A stretch of DNA of 64,000 bases from Flavihumibacter stibioxidans (GTDB lineage: Bacteria > Bacteroidota > Bacteroidia > Chitinophagales > Chitinophagaceae). Below the pieces are notes generated by a model. It was not told the origin of the DNA. It searched no databases and saw nothing but the letters and a program-made list of their open reading frames with translations. Positions within the stretch are counted from its first letter, which is position 1. Each line of letters starts with the position of its first letter. The DNA lies in assembly GCF_014332695.1 (NCBI RefSeq), contig NZ_MBUA01000027.1, positions 310,001 through 374,000 on the forward strand, in the 5' to 3' direction. The translations under genes and the position numbers were made by a program. Below, piece by piece: positions 61,406 to 64,000 of the stretch.

Positions 61406-62305
61406 TTAAAAAATCAATTCGCCTGCCTTTAGTGACCTGTTGCCCTGAAGACCGCCGCTATGTATAACCAGTACTTTCGAATTTTCAGGAAAATACCCGG
61501 AATGCAGCAATTGCTCAATGCCAAACAGCAGTTTGGAGGTATACACAATGTCAGTGGGTATCCTGGTTTGGCGGAAGAACTGGTTCATGTAGTCAACCAG
61601 CGCTGGTGGGTGTTTGGCATAGCCGCCAAAATGGTAATCGAAAAAGATGGAAAACCGGGCCGCACCTGGTTTCAGCATCGCGGAAACAGCAGCGGTCAGC
61701 CCATCTTCCCCTTTAAGGCTGCTGATTCCAATCAGTTTCTGCCAGGGACGGGCTGCATTCGTTAATCCGGCCAGCATCGTACCTGTGCCAACGGCACAGC
61801 AGATATGGGTATACATATCCAGGTCCGGTACCAGGTCAAGGATGGATGATGCACCGGCGACTCCGGATTCCCCTTTGCCGCCTTCAGGAACAACCATCCA
61901 GTCATTGGTTTCAGGTAAAAAAGTGTCAGGGGCTTTGCTTGCTTCCCTGAATGCGGCCCTGTTTAGAAACCTGAGATCCATCCCAAAAGCCTGGGCATCC
62001 TGAAGGGTTTGGCTAAAGGTAGCCGGCTCTTCCCCCCTTATGATGCCGATACTGGAAAGTCCGGCCGAACGCGTTGCACAGGCGGTAGCCACAATATGGT
62101 TGGACCAGGTACCCCCGAAAGTAATAATCCCTTTTTTATTTCCTTCAATGGCGAGTTTGAGGTATTCTTTGAGTTTGAACCATTTATTACCGCTGATGAC
62201 CGGATGGATTTTGTCCAGCCTCAGTAAAGAAATATCAACCGTTTGTATTGCGGCATATTTAATGGCCTCTATATTAACTGTCTCTGGCCGGATTGACTTA
62301 ATCAT
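61406..62305 (-). CDS. PLP-dependent ACC deaminase/D-cysteine desulfhydrase-like enzyme
   Basis: The 299-aa fold-type II enzyme carries the PLP lysine in GNKWFKLKEYL (about 40-50) and the substrate loop FGGTWSNHIVATA. VVPEGGKGESG and CAVGTGTMLAG bind the phosphate. The family covers ACC deaminase and D-cysteine desulfhydrase; sequence alone does not decide, and the shorter length favours a desulfhydrase-like member. Confidence 0.85.
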   Translation of the reverse strand: MIKSIRPETVNIEAIKYAAIQTVDISLLRLDKIHPVISGNKWFKLKEYLKLAIEGNKKGIITFGGTWSNHIVATACATRSAGLSSIGIIRGEEPATFSQTLQDAQAFGMDLRFLNRAAFREASKAPDTFLPETNDWMVVPEGGKGESGVAGASSILDLVPDLDMYTHICCAVGTGTMLAGLTNAARPWQKLIGISSLKGEDGLTAAVSAMLKPGAARFSIFFDYHFGGYAKHPPALVDYMNQFFRQTRIPTDIVYTSKLLFGIEQLLHSGYFPENSKVLVIHSGGLQGNRSLKAGELIF

Positions 62306-62333
62306 GTGGAATATTTATATTCGTGCCCTAAAA

Positions 62334-62341
62334 CAAAATTA
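62334..62341 (-). promoter_or_regulatory. TAnnTTTG -7 box for the PLP enzyme gene
   Basis: TAATTTTG (minus), 28 nt before the ATG at 62305, in a 41-nt divergent spacer. Confidence 0.4.
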
Positions 62342-62346
62342 GAAGA

Positions 62347-63246
62347 ATGCAACCAACACTCGTGATACTGGCGGCGGGAATGGCTTCCAGGTATGGAAGT
62401 TTGAAGCAGATCCAATCGTTTGGCCCCAGTGGTGAAACCATTATGGAATATTCAATATATGACGCCATCAGGGCCGGTTTTGGCAAGGTGGTATTTATTA
62501 TAAGGAAGGATTTCGAATCGGATTTCAGGGAAATTTTCGGGAAAAAACTGGAAGGGAAAATTAAGGTTGATTATGTTTTCCAGGACCTCAAATCATTTCT
62601 TAACGGGATGGACGTTCCAGCAGATCGTACCAAGCCCTGGGGAACCGCACATGCTGTATTGTGTGCTAAAAATGCTGTGAATGAACCATTCGCTGTGATA
62701 AATGCCGATGATTTCTATGGACGCGACGCATTTGTAAAAGCATACCAGTTCCTGACAGAAAAATGCAATGCGACCACCTGGTCCATCATCGGGTATGAAT
62801 TGCTGAAAACCCTGTCTGATCATGGAACTGTTAACCGCGGTGTTTGCCGGGTAGATGCCAGTGGAAATCTTGAGTCCATTGCCGAAAGAATCAATATCTC
62901 CATGCAGGAAGGTAAGATTCTGTGTGACGATGCGCTTTCACCAAAGGAATTGCCTCTTGATTCCAGTGTATCAATGAATTTCTGGTGTTTCCATCCATCT
63001 GTATTCGAAATCAGCCAGGCTATGTTTGATGAATTTGTGAAGGATAATGCAGGGAACCCCAAGGCTGAATTTTTTATCCCGATTGTTGCGGATGATTTTA
63101 TAAAATCCGGCAAGGGAATTATTCCGGTGATTCAGACATCCGCCAACTGGTTTGGGGTCACCTATAAGGAAGATGCGCCAAGTGTACAATCCAGTCTTGA
63201 TGCACTGGTAGCTGCCGGAGAATACCCCCAGAATCTCTGGGCCTAG
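62347..63246 (+). CDS. Nucleotidyltransferase (sugar-phosphate type)
   Basis: The 299-aa protein starts with the NTP-transferase loop VILAAGMASRYGSLKQIQ (about 5-22) and has FAVINADDFYGRD (metal Asp pair, about 118-130). It probably makes an NDP-sugar. It is not close enough to GlmU or RfbA to name. The C-terminal part (about 200-299) lacks a left-handed beta helix. Confidence 0.85.
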   Translation: MQPTLVILAAGMASRYGSLKQIQSFGPSGETIMEYSIYDAIRAGFGKVVFIIRKDFESDFREIFGKKLEGKIKVDYVFQDLKSFLNGMDVPADRTKPWGTAHAVLCAKNAVNEPFAVINADDFYGRDAFVKAYQFLTEKCNATTWSIIGYELLKTLSDHGTVNRGVCRVDASGNLESIAERINISMQEGKILCDDALSPKELPLDSSVSMNFWCFHPSVFEISQAMFDEFVKDNAGNPKAEFFIPIVADDFIKSGKGIIPVIQTSANWFGVTYKEDAPSVQSSLDALVAAGEYPQNLWA

Positions 63247-63266
63247 GGGACACAGGATCAATGAAG

Positions 63267-63312
63267 AAGGGGTAAGAGGAAATTATTTTCCTCTTACCCC
63301 TTTCTTTTTACT
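63267..63312. terminator. Strong bidirectional terminator between convergent genes
   Basis: GGGGTAAGAGGAAA (63269-63282) pairs perfectly with TTTCCTCTTACCCC (63287-63300) around TTAT, flanked by A-rich and T-rich runs. Confidence 0.93.
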
Positions 63313-63324
63313 CATTTCGAGTTA

Positions 63325-64000
63325 TCAGTAGCTCATTACATTATAAATGCATTCCTCTATTTTTTTGATCTGCTGAACCCTGTCAATTCCTTTTACGGAA
63401 GATTGGCTGTTCACCCGAATGGTTCCTGCAGTGCTGTCTTCCCTGATGACTTCCAGTGCCTTGAAGATATTTTTACTCTGACTGCTGAATACTACGCCCT
63501 CCGCAGTCAGTTGTTTGCCACTTAATACACCGATTACTTCCCCGGAATGGTTGAAAATCGGGCCTCCGGAGTTACCGGGATTGGCTGAAATGGCAATCTG
63601 ATAGGATATAGTATCTCCGTTGAAACCGGTTTTTGCACTCAGGTAACCTTCATTGTAAACTATTTCTGTCCGCGGGAATCCCAGTGTAAAGATCTGTTCA
63701 CCCAGTTCGGCCCTGACCTTACGGATGCCATAAGGAAGCCTGCTGATGGGTTCAAAACGCTTGTCAATTATTTTCAGGATGGCGATATCGGTGTGGTCGT
63801 TTACATGAAGTGTTTTTGCCTTATAATATTCGCCCTTTGTATTGACAATATATATGGAGTCTGCTTTTGCCACCACATGGGCTGAAGTAACCAGGTATCC
63901 CTTGCCATCTATAAGAAAACCAGTGCCACCGAATTTCCCCGGGGTTGCCGGGCGGGTGGGAGCGTTCTTAAAAGTGCTGATTTCTTTCTGGGTTTGTTTC
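63325..64000 (-). CDS. Trypsin-like (S1C/HtrA-type) serine protease, 5' end outside the window
   Basis: The frame stays open to base 64000, so the N-terminus is missing. About 225 residues are visible. The catalytic triad can be read: His in LVTSAHVV (just upstream of 63876), Asp in HTDIAILKI and Ser in PGNSGGPIF. The oxyanion region is normal. There is no PDZ domain after the protease domain; the C-terminus is a short helical tail. Role likely envelope protein quality control or signalling; unproven. Confidence 0.85.
   Translation of the reverse strand, partial: KQTQKEISTFKNAPTRPATPGKFGGTGFLIDGKGYLVTSAHVVAKADSIYIVNTKGEYYKAKTLHVNDHTDIAILKIIDKRFEPISRLPYGIRKVRAELGEQIFTLGFPRTEIVYNEGYLSAKTGFNGDTISYQIAISANPGNSGGPIFNHSGEVIGVLSGKQLTAEGVVFSSQSKNIFKALEVIREDSTAGTIRVNSQSSVKGIDRVQQIKKIEECIYNVMSY

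Noticed and set aside
1-64000. rRNA, tRNA, insertion sequences, prophage or integrase genes
   Set aside because: None was seen; gaps are short and no transposase or integrase motif appears.

Overview
The window looks like chromosomal DNA of a Bacteroidota bacterium, probably of the Chitinophagaceae type. The signs are a TonB-dependent receptor with an N-terminal carboxypeptidase-D-like domain, many secreted proteins with short Lys-start signal peptides ending in xAQ or xGQ, almost no Shine-Dalgarno sequences, and repeated TAnnTTTG boxes (the Bacteroidota -7 promoter element) just upstream of genes. No rRNA, tRNA, insertion sequence, prophage or CRISPR array was seen.

The standout region is 1-10737. 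It is an unbroken minus-strand operon of 12 genes with no gap above 32 nt. Reading with transcription it encodes a small membrane protein with a CPFC motif, then coxM, coxS, coxL (aerobic Mo-Cu carbon monoxide dehydrogenase), coxG, coxD (MoxR AAA+), coxE (VWA), an XdhC-family protein fused to a YHS domain, a second XdhC, a MocA-type cytidylyltransferase, moaA, and the first 30 codons of moeA at the window edge. CoxL carries the form I active-site motif AYRCSFR and the gene order is M-S-L. The operon therefore appears to make the enzyme, mature its Mo-Cu-MCD centre and supply part of the cofactor pathway. A diheme cytochrome c gene is divergently transcribed across a 343-nt spacer that holds a perfect 13-bp palindrome.

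11081-22492 holds household and envelope genes: cytochrome c, pdxJ, a TonB-dependent receptor, rpe, a TPR lipoprotein, a PD40 propeller protein, a Tat-signal aminotransferase, a phosphoesterase, a 38-aa membrane peptide and a homogentisate-dioxygenase-like protein. 22619-29353 is a complete efflux operon (TetR, TolC, HlyD, two ABC ATPases, two ABC-2 permeases) preceded by an 18-bp palindrome that is a likely TetR operator.

30028-33660 is the infA-rpmJ-rpsM-rpsK-rpsD-rpoA-rplQ ribosomal/RNA polymerase cluster, followed by carA and aroQ. 35588-43593 holds secreted BNR/sortilin-like, MORN-like, esterase, M1 peptidase, HupE-like and DUF6702-like proteins. 43607-63246 holds CorC-like, PAP2, LTA-synthase-like, methyltransferase, glmM, cysteine desulfurase, GDPD, mutS, SpoU methyltransferase, ubiA, ruvX, def, rluD, lipB, a PLP enzyme and a nucleotidyltransferase. 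The window ends inside a trypsin-like serine protease.

Non-coding structure includes a GTGTCTGAC repeat family that fills two convergent intergenic regions, GTGAATGG tandem repeats at two other sites, several strong hairpin terminators, and six genes whose -7 box lies 4-6 nt from the start codon, which implies leaderless transcripts.
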